The notes under the pieces: generated by a model
The model's input: only the letters and a program-made list of their open reading frames with translations
The model's database searches: none
Told to the model about the DNA's origin: nothing
NCBI GenBank assembly: GCA_031841125.1
Contig: CM063113.1
Coordinates: 15,397,312-15,461,311 of the forward strand
Source: Acanthococcus lagerstroemiae
Taxonomy: Eukaryota; Arthropoda; Insecta; Hemiptera; Eriococcidae
Direction: 5' to 3'
Length of the DNA stretch: 64,000 nucleotides
In this document: in pieces, positions 34,255-44,867 of the stretch
Position numbering within the stretch: position 1 is the first letter of the stretch
Layout: each line of letters opens with the position of its first letter
Translations under genes and position numbers: made by a program

Positions 34255-34635
34255 TACAGTGTATGATTTTGGACATCTAAAGCGGTATATCCCATGGATT
34301 AAAAGAGTGAGCAGCAGTAGAGTATTACAGATGACGAACACCGAGAGATTGATCATGGAAATGATAAAAAAACGGAAAATTGGATATTTTGGCCATGTAC
34401 TACGAGGAAGAAAGTACGAATTGATTCAACTAATCATTCAAGGGAAGATCGACGGACACAGAGGACCTGGAAGGAAAAAGATATCGTGGCTGAGGAACAT
34501 CCGTCAGTGAACTGGTCTGACATCAGTGAAGGACTTGATCAGAGCAGCTGACTAAAGAGAGCTTTGAGAACTGCCAATATTCGGTCGTCAAACGCGCAGC
34601 AAAGCGTAGGACACGAGAAGAAGAAGAAGAAGAGA
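34255..34635 (+). mobile_element. LINE 3' fragment (RTE-like, LINE K) with GAA tail
   Basis: The plus-strand frame (34259-34510) reads MTNTERLIMEMIKKRKIGYF, GHVLRGRKYELIQLIIQGKI and GPGRKKISWLRNIRQ, followed after a stop by a RAAD-type end. This is the extreme C-terminus of a second RTE-like lineage (KRKxxYxGHxxRGxKYxLxQLIxQGKI). It ends in GAAGAAGAAGAAGAAG at about 34617-34633, its 3' tail. Only the last 130 codons are present, a typical short 5'-truncated insertion. Confidence 0.8.
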
Positions 34636-35955
34636 TTTCGTGTATCTTTATGCCCAAATTCAGTCACGAGAAATGACGAAATGTTAGAATGTTCCGAAAG
34701 TAGCCGTTTCTGAAAAACCACTAAAAACTCGAAACCAAACGAATATTTTGTTGAACGCTTTCACAAGTACGCCGTTGGGAAATACAGAAGCCTTCCTTGC
34801 AGTTTATTCAAAATCAAAAGGGTCAAGGGCCAAAAGTGTTACGTTTCGGTCAAATTGACTAATATTTTTTCATGAAGGCTAACAACTCGGATATCGGAAC
34901 TACGAGCAAATAATGCGGGCACACACGCCGGACATATTTTAGAAAAAATGATCAAATTTGTTTAGACACATTGGACATCGTCGAGTGAGAACGGCGGGCG
35001 CCAATGTAGCGGCCAGTCGCGGTCGTTTTCATCGGTCTCATCAAGCAGTCCTCGGTTTCCCAACTCGGATGACGATGGCGGAACGCAGAAAACACAACAC
35101 GGCCACCGCGAAGCACGACCTCGCACACCGGTAAAAAGGTCAATGTTGATAATTGTGAAGGGAATTTGACATAAATGAACGTTACTCGTTTTGGCGTAAC
35201 CGCTTAATGTGGCAACCGAATTGTTGAATTATGCGCTTTACGTGGCGGAGAAGAGGACGGTTCTGCTCGTTTAGCTCATTGCGGAGACCTAAACGAAAGT
35301 AGAGAGGTTCCTCTATGTCTGGCAGATTGGCCCACTTGCATGTTCGTAGGTAGCCCAGCGCTCATTTGTTTACAAGCCCGGTTGCATTTCTTTAGATAGC
35401 AATCAGCAGTGGTGCATTAATCACTATCCATTTCCCACGCGCACAATGAAAAAATTTTAGGTTCACAACAGTTCATCCATAGTTGAGCTGGAAGGTGCCA
35501 ATTTTAAACACGGGATGCCCCTTAGCATGATGTCGGATACAACCCTACCTTAGAGAATATTCTGACCTGGAGCCACCATCCGCCTGTCTCCTTAGAATTC
35601 AAGATGGTGGCCAAAATTCAGGGTTTCCTTGATAAATCTGGGAAAACTGATTCTACCAAATAATGTTTCATACAAAAAATGTTCACCATAAAATTCTACA
35701 TTAAAAATGTTCCACATGTTAACTTCCTAAGACGAATGGTTGGCCCCGAAGCGAACGTGCCAAAAATAGAGACCTTTTAATCGTGAACAAAATCTTACTG
35801 TTCAGTAAGAGTATAGTGCGAATTTTAGAGACGAGTCACGCTCCGGAACTTGATTCTGCCCCGGAAATGCGTTTTGCTATGGAAATACATTTTGATCTGG
35901 TAGCTCAACATTCAGTCAGATGACATACTCGATTCATACTAATGAATACCGTTTG
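34636..35955. other. Unassigned region
   Basis: No gene is recognised. 34960-35400 is rich in CpG. The minus-strand frame at 34952-35143 (63 codons) has no identifiable content. Confidence 0.3.
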
Positions 35956-36138
35956 CCTCTAGACAGTGGCGTAGCCAGACTTGGTATGAAGGGGGGAGGG
36001 GGTTCGTTTCACTTTTATAACATTACAGGTGTAATACTTACTATTACCAGAATAGATTTCAATTTTTTCACATTGTCGGCCGATGCCAGGGGTTCAGACC
36101 ACTCCCCTCTCCCCCGTAGCTACGCCCCTGCCTCTAGA
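35956..36138. mobile_element. hAT-type MITE, 167 bp, with 8-bp TSD
   Basis: The element spans 35964-36130. Its ends are CAGTGGCGTAGCCAGACTTG and, on the other strand, CAGGGGCGTAGCTACGGGGG. It is flanked by perfect 8-bp direct repeats CCTCTAGA (35956-35963 and 36131-36138). An 8-bp duplication plus CAG-starting termini is the hAT signature. G-rich near the left end and C-rich near the right, with no coding capacity. Relatives are at 7270, 20284, 42215 and 60866. Confidence 0.9.
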
Positions 36139-36460
36139 AGAAATGGCAGAACCAAAACGATTTCAGAAATGGATTCAGCGACTCAGAAAACCGTATTCCC
36201 GATATTGATACTGCGGTTGTCTCCATCGTGATTGACTTTTCAAAGTTGCCGACAGTTTTTCTTGTACATGCAATACGTACTAAAGTCCTGCCTAGTTACT
36301 TCCTGCATTGCACGATACGAGCGTCTTAGAAACTTCATTTGTCTCCTGCATTTCTGTACATCCGGTATGTTATATTTTCAAAATAACGTTCTTCTTTTTC
36401 TTCTTATTCTCATGGCTCACTTTCCTTTTTCCTCCTTCAATCGGTCAGGCAGAACATCGA
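36139..36460. other. Unassigned; includes diverged repeat shared with 19020-19344
   Basis: The segment 36290-36460 resembles 19020-19200 in ordered blocks. A degenerate unit of the tandem array that follows (ATGGATTCAGCGACTCAGAAAACC-like) already occurs near 36167-36195. No coding sequence was recognised. Confidence 0.35.
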
Positions 36461-36464
36461 GTTC

Positions 36465-36515
36465 GTAGGGCCACTTTGGCATGCGTGCATCGCCATACGT
36501 CCCACCACACCACGC
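36465..36515 (+). mobile_element. Isolated R1 LINE 3'-end module
   Basis: GGGCCACTTTGGCATGCGTG followed by CATCGCCATACGTCCCACCA is the terminal block of the R1 copies ending at 41290, 55190 and (minus strand) 58962. Here only about 50 bp are present, an extremely 5'-truncated insertion. Confidence 0.7.
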
Positions 36516-36559
36516 CTTCTCTATGGTCCGAACTAGACACTTTTCTCTCGCAGAATCCG

Positions 36560-37350
36560 ATTAACCCACAATGTCAGTATGTGTGACCTTTGATATCTCA
36601 CATTTTAGTCCCTTTGGATTTTTTCCAGTGGAAATGCCAGATGAAATGACCTCAGAAATAAACTCGGCGACTCACGGAGAAGGAGGAGGAGGAAACTTCT
36701 TCAGTATACAGACAGACTGATGCAACTATGTACATATGCAACCGTAGATTTCACGCCTGAGCCTGTTGTGGTTCCCTATTGGTGGTGATGACATATGACA
36801 TAACTTCAGAAATAAACTCAGCGACCCAAAAAAACCATATTAGAGACATAGTTATTGATTAATTTTCATGTTTCAGCTTCCTGTGGCTCACCATGGGGGG
36901 CGGGTTACTGGTGATATAACTTCAAAAATGAACTCCGCGAACCAAAAAACCCTATTTTAAATATAATTAATGAAAATATGTACGTAATTGATGATTTTCT
37001 ACGGCTCAGCCCCATGTGGCTCCTTATACGGGAAGGAGGTTACAGGTAAAATAACCTCAAAAATGAACTTAGCGACTCTAAACATCATATTCTAGACATA
37101 ATTGATACAATGTTCACATTTCAGTCCCCTGTGGCTACTTATTGGAAGGAGTTTCGGGTGAAATGGCTTGGAAAATGAACTCAGCGACTCAAAAAACCTC
37201 ATTTCAGACATCAATGTTGCTAATATTTGTATATAAGACCATATTATAAATAACAGCCCCCTTTGGATCTGATGGAGAAAACCACTTCAAAAATGAGATC
37301 AGCGACTCAGAAAGTCCATATTTTGATATTTTTGAGCTACTATAAGTGGA
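36560..37350 (+). repeat. Tandem array, period about 115-170 bp, six units
   Basis: A core resembling ACTTCAAAAATGAACTCAGC GACTCAAAAAACC recurs at about 36650, 36806, 36928, 37057, 37166 and 37285. Each is followed by an ATATTNTAGACATAATTGAT block and CCCTGTGGCTCC / GGAAGGAGGTTACAGGTGAA before the next unit. Spacing is mostly 109-130 bp, longer for the first interval. Non-coding. A degenerate extra unit sits near 36167. Confidence 0.75.
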
Positions 37351-37450
37351 ATTTCATATTGGTCTCCACGCTAACCACCTACCTCCCGATCCTCAGAGAT
37401 GGTTTCGTCGGCTCCAGGTCTAAAAATACCCTCTTATATCATGCCTGACA

Positions 37451-37970
37451 GTTAATTTCCTCCACCAATGTAGGCAGAATTTTCATCCACTTCGATTCGC
37501 ACTACTAATGCATGTGAGGCCTTTCATTCTAAATTAAACATATTTTCTATTATTAGACAGCCTCCTTGAAATACAGGAACAAACATATATTAAAAAATTA
37601 ATATATACTTCAACCAACAACATTCAAAATAAAACCACTGTGAACGAAAATTTTCCTACAGACCATAATATATGTCTAATTTTTCAGTTGGTAAAATGAC
37701 GCGGTATGAATTTATAAAAGCCATTCCGAGAAATGTTTACCGATTAATATCTACTAAATAAAAGTGTAAATTTGTCTGTATGTGTGTTTGTTTGTTCACA
37801 TATACAAAAAGGTAGAGAAAACACGAAACAACATGGGTTGGGACGGAGAGGAGGGCGGATCTGTGACTGACCCCCCCCCCAACTCTACCAAGAAAAATTT
37901 ATCTTATCTCAAAACCCTCCTTTTACTTGAATCTTCGGTACGGCCCTAAAGGGAATGTATATCACAATAC
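37451..37970. other. Unassigned A+T-rich sequence
   Basis: No element is recognised. A C-run occurs at about 37870-37880, just before the start of the interrupted LINE. Confidence 0.3.
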
Positions 37971-38181
37971 AAAGAACTGAAATAGAAACATCGAATTCAA
38001 CTATTTGGAACAGATACAATTGTTTGAAGACAGCAGAAATAGACAGATAACTAAAAGAATAAATAATGCATGGGCAAGCTTTTGGACTTTCAGAAACATG
38101 TATAAAGGTAAAATGAAGACTGAAACAACGACAAAAATATTGAACATTTGCACTCTACCAGTCCTCACTTAGGGAGCCCAA

Positions 38182-40281
38182 TAATAATAATAATAACAAC
38201 AGCATTTATTTGGTTGCCTTTTTCATACTGTTATAACTCGTGACACTCTGCGTCACGAGCAGTGGAGGACTCCCCCTCCAACCTTACACTTTTCTTCCCA
38301 ACCAGCCCACTTTAGGGCATATGCCTCCCCTCTTTTCCTCCAGTCTTTTTTGTCGTGGGTATACTTTCTCCAGGTGGGGCCTAGCTCTCTTCTTAGCTCA
38401 TCTCGTCAACGGGTATAGGGTCTACCTTAATCCCTTTCCTGATCGTATGGGGTCCACCCTTCCACCCTTCTTTCCCACCTATTTTCTTTTTGCCTGATGA
38501 TGTGTCCCGCGTAGTTCCACTTGAGGCCCTTTACCACCGCTCCTAGATCTTTTAACTTTGTTTTCTGTTTTATGGCCTCAATTTTGATTTTGTCTTTTTT
38601 CCTCACACCTAACATACGCCTTTCCATGGCTCTTCGGTTTGTCCTTCGCCGATTAACGTTTGCCTTGGTCAGTGCCCATGTTTGGGCCCCATAAGCCATG
38701 GCTGGTTGTATGCAGCTTCTCCACACTTCAGCTTTAGTACCTATAGGGAGTTTACTTTTGAAGATATTTTTCAACTTCCAGTAGCAATTCCATCCTCCTC
38801 TTATCCTTCCTGTTTGATAGTTCCTTCTCTCTTGCACACTCAAATGAAATGATTTGTCCGAGGTATTTTACTTCCTTTTCCCATTCGATGCTCATGGCAT
38901 CTATCATCACTGTCACCTCCTCTGCGTTTGATAGGATTTTTGGTTTTGTTTGTATTCACCTTTAGCCCGGATTTTTTACATGCTTCTATAAATTTTTCTG
39001 CTCTTTCTTCTAGTTCTTCTAGCTCGCTTGCCACTAGAATTATGTCGTCTGCAAAACGGAGGTTACTGAGGTACTCGCCGTCTATTTTCATTCCTCTTCC
39101 TTCCCAGTCGAACAACCTCATCACCTCTTCCAAGGCGCAGTTGAACAGGTTGGGTGACAATGGGTCCCCCTGTCTCACTCCCCTCCCAATTTTGAAGTTT
39201 TCTCCTTTTGCATCAGTTTTTACAAAGGCATTCGCCCCGTCATATACATTTTTGATTATTCTAATTATCTTTTGGTGACAACCTTGGTTTTTTAATGTTG
39301 TCCATAGAAAATCGTGTTTTATTGAGTCGAAAGCTTTCGAAAAATCGATAAGCAATAGGTAAATTTTTAAGTTATATTCTTTTGCCTTTTCTATTAGTTC
39401 GTTAATCACAAAAATCTGGTCGATTGTCGAGTGGTTTTTCCTGAAGCCCGTTTGTTCCTTTGCTTGCTGAGAGTCGAGTAGGGGTATATTCTGGCCTTGA
39501 TAATTTTCATAAAAACTTTGCTTAGGTTGGAGGTGAGGCTGATCGGCCTATAATTTTTAATATCGTCTTTTTTCCCTTTTTTATAGAGCAAAATAATTTC
39601 GGCCTCCTTCCATTGCCTTGGCATGATCTCTCTTTCTAGAATTTTATTTAAAAGTTTAGTGAGAGTAGGGGTAATCTCTTCTGCCAACATTTTCAGCTCC
39701 CCATTGCCTATCCCATCCGGACCGGCTGCTTTTCCTTCTTTCAGACTTTTTAGTGCGTTTCTGACTTCTTTTTCTAGAACTTCAGGAATACTTTCTTCAG
39801 TGTTTTTATCCTCTTTTGCATCTGCATCACCTGCTTTCTCGCCATTAGTGACTCTTTCTTCACTTTCGTTGTATAACTTTTTGAAAAAATTTTGTGGCAA
39901 TTTTCACAATACCTTGGCGCTCGTATACGCTCTCTCCTTGTTCGTTTTTCATGCCCGGTATGAGCTTCTTTCCTTCTGACATTTCTTTTCTCACCCTCCT
40001 GACCGACCTGCTTTCTTCCAAGATATTTGCTATTTTTCTTGTATCAAACTCTCGTACATCTTTTCTTATTTCTATTTTTACTTTTTTCTTGAGTAGAAGA
40101 AACTCTAGTTTTTCATTTTGATTTCTTTTTTCTTTCTTTTCCATTTCGTCTCTTAGCTCAATCAGTTCCTTCGTTTCCACAGACAGCTTGTCGTTAGTGC
40201 GTGTTAAAAGACCTGTTTGGAATGTTTGCTTACTGTTTCTTTAACTGCACTCTCAACTTTGTCATACAACTCCTGCAGAAC
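38182..40281 (-). mobile_element. RTE-like LINE C inserted in LINE D, with 11-bp TSD
   Basis: The insertion is flanked by AGGGAGCCCAA at 38171-38181 and 40282-40292. It is 2100 bp long and 5'-truncated before the endonuclease. Its 3' end, read on the minus strand, is a TTA repeat (TTATTATTATTATTA) immediately against the TSD, the short-repeat tail characteristic of these elements. Confidence 0.9.
38427..40180 (-). pseudogene. RTE-like linker/RT/C-terminal polyprotein of LINE C
   Basis: On the minus strand: a charged coiled-coil-prone linker (39860-40180); the RT start with KEGKAAGPDGIGNGELK and KNYRPISLTSNLSKVF (39406-39900); after a frameshift, LLIDFSKAFDSIKHDFLW, GVRQGDPLSPNLFNCALEEV and the intact LRFADDIILVASE box (38840-39409; FADD at 39047-39058). 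After another frame change follow the C-terminal region MAYGAQTWALTKANVNRR, RRMLGVRKKDKIKIEA and LKWNYAGHIIRQKENRW (38427-38843). The catalytic residues are intact. It is the best preserved RT in the window, with only two or three lesions. Confidence 0.88.
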
Positions 40282-40352
40282 AGGGAGCCCAAACGTGGGC
40301 CCAAACGAAGAAGTAAATAAAAAGGTTAACTATCACAGTGAGAGCAAGGATG

Positions 40353-40592
40353 AAATTAAGGGGGCAATGGGAGGGCAGCTCCTCCAAGCCTCCGCCGGAG
40401 TTGGGAAATTTAAGCAGAAGGGTCAAAAGTTGGGAAAATTCAACCAGTCGAAAGAGATTTCGAGTTTTTTGTTGTTTTTTTCCCTCAGGTAATTAAAAAA
40501 AATTTATACTTGGGAATTTTGAGTTGAGTCAGTTGGGAATTTAACAATTTTTGCCCCTCTAGGAAAAACTCTTCGGTGAATTCCTGAGTGAG
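40353..40592. mobile_element. 240-bp insertion of unknown class in LINE D
   Basis: LINE D sequence stops at AAGGATG (40346-40352) and resumes with AAGGATG (40593-40599), so the 240 bp between are probably an insertion with a 7-bp target duplication. The interior starts G-rich (GGGGGCAATGGGAGGGCAGC) and ends near TTTTTGCCCCTCTAGG, a weak inverted pair. It has no coding capacity. Class unknown; a MITE is the likeliest. Confidence 0.5.
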
Positions 40593-40742
40593 AAGGATGG
40601 AACAAAGTATACTAGGGTGAAGAATAAAAGAAAGAGTGAGAAACAAAGAAATAAGAGAGGAACCTGGTATGAAAGAAGAAAGTTGGGGATCAAGAAATTA
40701 AAATGGGATTACGCAGGACATATTGCACATCAAGAAGGGCTC

Positions 40743-41290
40743 GCCTGGGAGCAAGAGAGGCACGGGGCGGTGCCGATCGATCCCGGAGACAGCGTGATCA
40801 ACCGTCTGGCGCCGGATTCCCCGGTCCCGGAGATGTTGAGGAGCCGAAGCGGTTGGAACCAGGTGTCGGCTTTCGTTTCGGCCATAATGTGGAAGAAGAT
40901 AGAGACAGAGGGCTGACGGATGAGGTGCAGTTGCTGCTGCTGCTGCGGCGGCGGATTCCGTTCGACGGAGCTCGCCCGTAGTGCAAGGGCTGGAGCAGAC
41001 AAAGTCTCACGTGATGAGTGAGTGAAGAAGAGGCAGCACGTCCGTCCGTACGGGACCTGAATTTCAGGCGAGCGCTCAGGGAACGCGGACCTCTGTCAGT
41101 AAGGAACCCCATGGTGGCCCTGGCAGGACGCGCGCATCGTTCTGGCACGGAGAAATTGGGGCTCGGGCCCGGCCCCAAAGCGTTCTTCTCGGCACTGATG
41201 CGATGCCCGAAAGGGTAGTTTCCGGTGCTGGAGGTGCGGTGTCATAGGGGCCACTTTGGCATGCGTGCATCGCCATACATCCCACCCCAT
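40743..41290 (+). mobile_element. R1-like LINE 3' fragment (LINE E) in LINE D, with 17-bp TSD
   Basis: Flanks CACATCAAGAAGGGCTC (40726-40742) and CACACCAAGAAGGGCTC (41291-41307) are a 17-bp duplication with one mismatch. The coding end reads RSRSGWNQVSAFVSAIMWKK (40617-40916) and corresponds to RSRSGWNRVSVFISTIKKKN of the R1 copy near 54750. It is followed by a G+C-rich 3' UTR that ends with the module GGCATGCGTGCATCGCCATA. There is no poly(A) tail. The element is 5'-truncated to 548 bp. Confidence 0.85.
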
Positions 41291-41429
41291 CACACCAAGA
41301 AGGGCTCACGATAGAACAAAATTATCAGTGAGTGGGAATCTTACGGCAAGAAAAGAAGAAGAGAAAGCCCAGGTACACAATGGCGTGATGATAAAACAGA
41401 AAGTAAGGGAATAATGTGGGGAAGAGTAG

Positions 41430-41915
41430 CCCAAGACCAGGGATTCGGAAGCCGAACGATACAGCTTCCGCTTCCGACTACTAGCCTCCAGATTTCATCT
41501 AGCTTCTCGCTTCTAGCTTCCAGCATCAGTATATGAGCTTCCAACTTCCAATCTTTTCTCGGTTTCTGGCTTCTAGCTTCCGGCTTCTTTTACTTATTTT
41601 CACCCAAGCCCAAGGTTCTTATAATTAGTGAAGGTTCTTTTTAGAAAATGAGGGAAAATAAAGTGAAGTGAACTGGAGTAGAAGAGGCACGTTAGTTTTC
41701 TTTTTTGGGCTTTTGACTATGAGTAAAAAAATCTTTAAAGAAGAATATTGTAAGAAGTGGATTGGAAGCTGAAAAACTTGCAGCTTCCGCTTCCAGCTTC
41801 CAGTTCTTAACTCATTCAGCGTCCAACTTCTGGCTTCTCAAAACTGTCCTAATCTTGCAAAAACTTCTGGCTTCTGACTTCCAGCAACTGGCTTCTCCGC
41901 ATCCCTGCCCAAGAC
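41430..41915. mobile_element. 470-bp hAT-type MITE with subterminal GCTTCC arrays
   Basis: The element spans 41438-41907, with ends CAGGGATTCGGAAGCC and, on the other strand, CAGGGATGCGGAGAAGCC. It is flanked by perfect 8-bp repeats CCCAAGAC (41430-41437, 41908-41915). Both subterminal regions (41461-41591 and 41768-41896) consist of repeated GCTTCCRGCTTCT words, which in hAT elements can serve as transposase-binding sites. The centre is A+T-rich and non-coding. Confidence 0.88.
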
Positions 41916-42214
41916 CGAAAAAGATAGAAAAAGCTGGCGAGGCCTATACCCAAAGGGTCTGAGTAGTTCGGTGTACAAAGTGTATATCTTCTATTGTATG
42001 TATTTATCAAACTGTAAAACTACACAAATCAAAGGCTGATATTAATTTCCATCTCAGAGATTTCAGTTTTTGGAAACCACTTTCAGCCTTTATATTCTAA
42101 TTATCCAATTTAATTTTTAAGAACCCTAACATTTTTGTCTGAACAACACAAACATGAATCGATAAACTGCAAATGAATCAGGACACTCCGAATGAACGCA
42201 ATGTGACTTGAAGA

Positions 42215-42325
42215 GCAGGTGTCCAAGAGATCTGGACCCCCCCCCTTGTAACTTCGTCAAATAGTTTTTTTTCTTCATAATTTTAGCACCTCCCCCCTCC
42301 ACCCAATCTAACTCATTTAACCCAA
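42215..42325 (+). mobile_element. CAGTGGCGTAGCC-family MITE relic
   Basis: The interior CCCTTGTAACTTCGTCAAATAG, followed by TTTTAGCACCTCCCCCCTCC, corresponds block for block to the inside of the MITE at 60866-61004. The left end CAGGTGTCCAAGAGA is a diverged terminus. It contains a C-run at about 42237-42246. The right terminus has decayed. Confidence 0.55.
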
Positions 42326-44770
42326 CTCATTTTAGCCAGCTCGCATTAGCTAACTAATTTTAGGCCACGGCGCGGTCTAGATAAGTGGCGAAGCGGGTCA
42401 ACTAGAGTAATATAACTTACTTTGTTCTACTTTTTCATCAAAATTTCTACACATTTAAGTCTAATTCATTTCATTAATTTCACAGAATACTTCCACATGC
42501 TCAGCGAAAAAAATGCTCAACTCTCAGATTTTCTCAGAAAAAAGAATGGGCCGCAGTTCGAATCTTCCCTATCATACCTCAAGTTGCTTCCTCCCAAGTG
42601 GTCACGTTACCAGGCTGCTTTTTCATTTTGCTTCTGAACGCTGCATTGCGGCTGCATGCATACCTATCGCCTGATTACGGTTCGAACTTCTTTTTTTTTC
42701 TTCTTTTTTTTTAAAGGTAGCCCTGTCGAGATTTTCTGTATAACTCTTTACACGAGCGGCTGTTCTAAAACGCAACACCGACGGGCGAAATCGATACTTT
42801 CAATTTACTTACGTTTCATTTATAGCGCAGAGTATGTATTATATACGGAGCTGATATTCGGAATACAAGATAAATACCGGCATCGAACTGGGAAACTGGG
42901 TAATAATTCTCTTCCGAGGGGATGGGGAGAGGGAGCACGCCGAATAAGAGAAATAGACCGAGATGACGATACACAGAGCAAAGTATATACGCCTAACAAT
43001 AAAAACTAACTCGACTCGGCCGCGTTAAAATGAAAAACGAATTCACCCAGCCCCACAGCACTTGTGGCGGTGGGGCACCGCTACGCATCTCAGTATCCCA
43101 GATCCCGAAAACGAATATATCAACTTGCGAAAAGTTAGCCCCTCGGCGCCGCGCTCAACCCACTGCGACCTTTTCCGCACCCTCTGACCCCCCCCCCCAC
43201 CTTGCCACGCCACGTCCGATCGGAGAAAACGTGAACAAACATCCATTATTTCAATTACGTGTTTACCGTTTTGAATAGCGTCATAATGAGAACGCGCTCG
43301 GTGTTCAAAATACGTCCAACCATCTACAACCGATTTGAATATTATGTTATTGTTTACCCGAACAGTCGTTCGTAAAAATTAATAATCGTTTTAGTCCTAT
43401 TCGGCTGACTTGTCTAGTCTTGCACCGCACAGAGGCAGGCGAAAATTGCGCGCAAAATGAAATTGAAAAAAATTTCGATATCGGTTTATTAATTACGTCG
43501 ATTGGGGCGCGATGTGGGGCGTCTCGAAAAGTGCAAGTAGCGCACGAGGGAGGCTCGTCGCAGCCCCTCGCTCGCATTCGAATTACGTGCGCGTGCGGCA
43601 TTTCACAAAAATTTTGATAACTGTACGGTCGCAATCGGTAGAACTGGAGTTCGGTAGACTTGTTCGCCGATTTCCGCTCGAACGTTCACCCGCTGTCGCG
43701 AAATGTTAAAAAGGAGACAAATAGCGTTTATTGAACTCCTTCTCGAGCGGAGTAACCTTTTGAAAAACCAACGACCCGGTATTTCAGAAGAGAGACCGAG
43801 CACACAAAACGAAAGAAAGAGAGAGAAAAGCATAAAAAAAGTAAAAAAGCCGGTACTAATGCGCGAAAACGCGACCTATAAGTGCGCGGTTGAAAGGAGG
43901 GGCGAACTGCGAAGTCAGGTGTCGATGTCATTGCCGTTTTTTTTTTCAGGGTTTTCTGCGTAGGTCCTCGACAGTATACCGCGAATACGCTGTACCGCGA
44001 GCAGCCAGACTCTTCAAGCGCCCGGCAAGGTCATCGATGAGAGCTCGAAAATCAGTGCCACGAACCCGCACCGCGTTTCAACAACCTGTCGACGCCGCAG
44101 TAGGCGCGTACCGGCTCAGGGGGCTCCGTCGTCGGTCTATTCCACTCCGCTCGAGCTTTCCAGTGTCCGACCTTATCCGCATGAATCGCATTCGGTGTCT
44201 ACGCAGAAAACGGCCACTGTCGTTGGATCATTCGAAAAGGGTGACAAAAGTACGGGCGAACTACCATAACACTCCTACTAACACCGACAGATAGAGGTCA
44301 GCCGGTCATCCTCCGGGGCGATTTTCGACCTGGCGCAAGTTACGTGTACACACACGATTTCGTAGGATCGCGCGCGGCGGGTATTCTACCGTAATATCCG
44401 TCCGGCCAGACTTGACACACCTCTTTTCAGGCGACTGCTATTCTTCGAATACTGCCGGGGAGGGCAACCTGTTCAAAATCCGGCTTTATCAACGCTATGA
44501 GAAAATATTACGATCAAATACGAGCAAAAGTAGACACGCAGGAATCCGATGAACGCGAGGCCTCTCGTAACACCTCTTTGACACATTAGGATAAATCGAT
44601 ATCAAAGCTCTAGTTGCTGATCATACCTATCCTTCCGTTCTTACACACCAATCGTGCCCTAGAGTTAAATGAGTAGGGAAAGGTAGCCTAATATGGAATA
44701 GGTTCCTAAAATGGAATAGCACTGGTTTAGTGACGATAAGCAGCGCGACCTGACAACTGATTTGGAACTA
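42326..44770. other. Unassigned region with a CpG-rich island
   Basis: No transposon is recognised over 2.4 kb. 43350-44450 is CpG-rich and contains a 134-codon plus-strand frame (43890-44294, very Arg-rich, no recognisable domain) and overlapping minus-strand frames. CTATAAGTG near 43874 with TCAGG about 36 bp downstream is compatible with a core promoter, and a T-run plus CAG near 43938-43951 is compatible with a 3' splice site. These are weak signals. This is one of the two most plausible places in the window for a host exon or promoter. Confidence 0.25.
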
Positions 44771-44867
44771 AGATGATGATGATGATGATAAGGATATCAG
44801 TCTTATGCGGTGTTGGGCAGTATCTAAATACATTTTGTAATCGTAACTACAGATACAGTATCCGAAT

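Larger units (their letters stand above)
37971..42035 (+). mobile_element. RTE-like LINE D, split by four later insertions
   Basis: Host LINE segments are 37971-38181, 40282-40352, 40593-40742, 41291-41437 and 41908-42035. Joined in order they give a coherent RTE-like C-terminal region: FNYLEQIQLFEDS and RINNAWASFWTFRNMYKGK, then LPVLT, GAQTWAQT, IKKLKWDYAGHIA, a WRDD-type block, and a RVAQD / KDRKSW end. Each gap is filled by another repeat and most are bracketed by duplicated LINE sequence: AGGGAGCCCAA around LINE C, CACAYCAAGAAGGGCTC around an R1 element, and CCCAAGAC around a hAT MITE. The element is 5'-truncated and dead. It serves as a timeline of four insertions. Confidence 0.85.
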
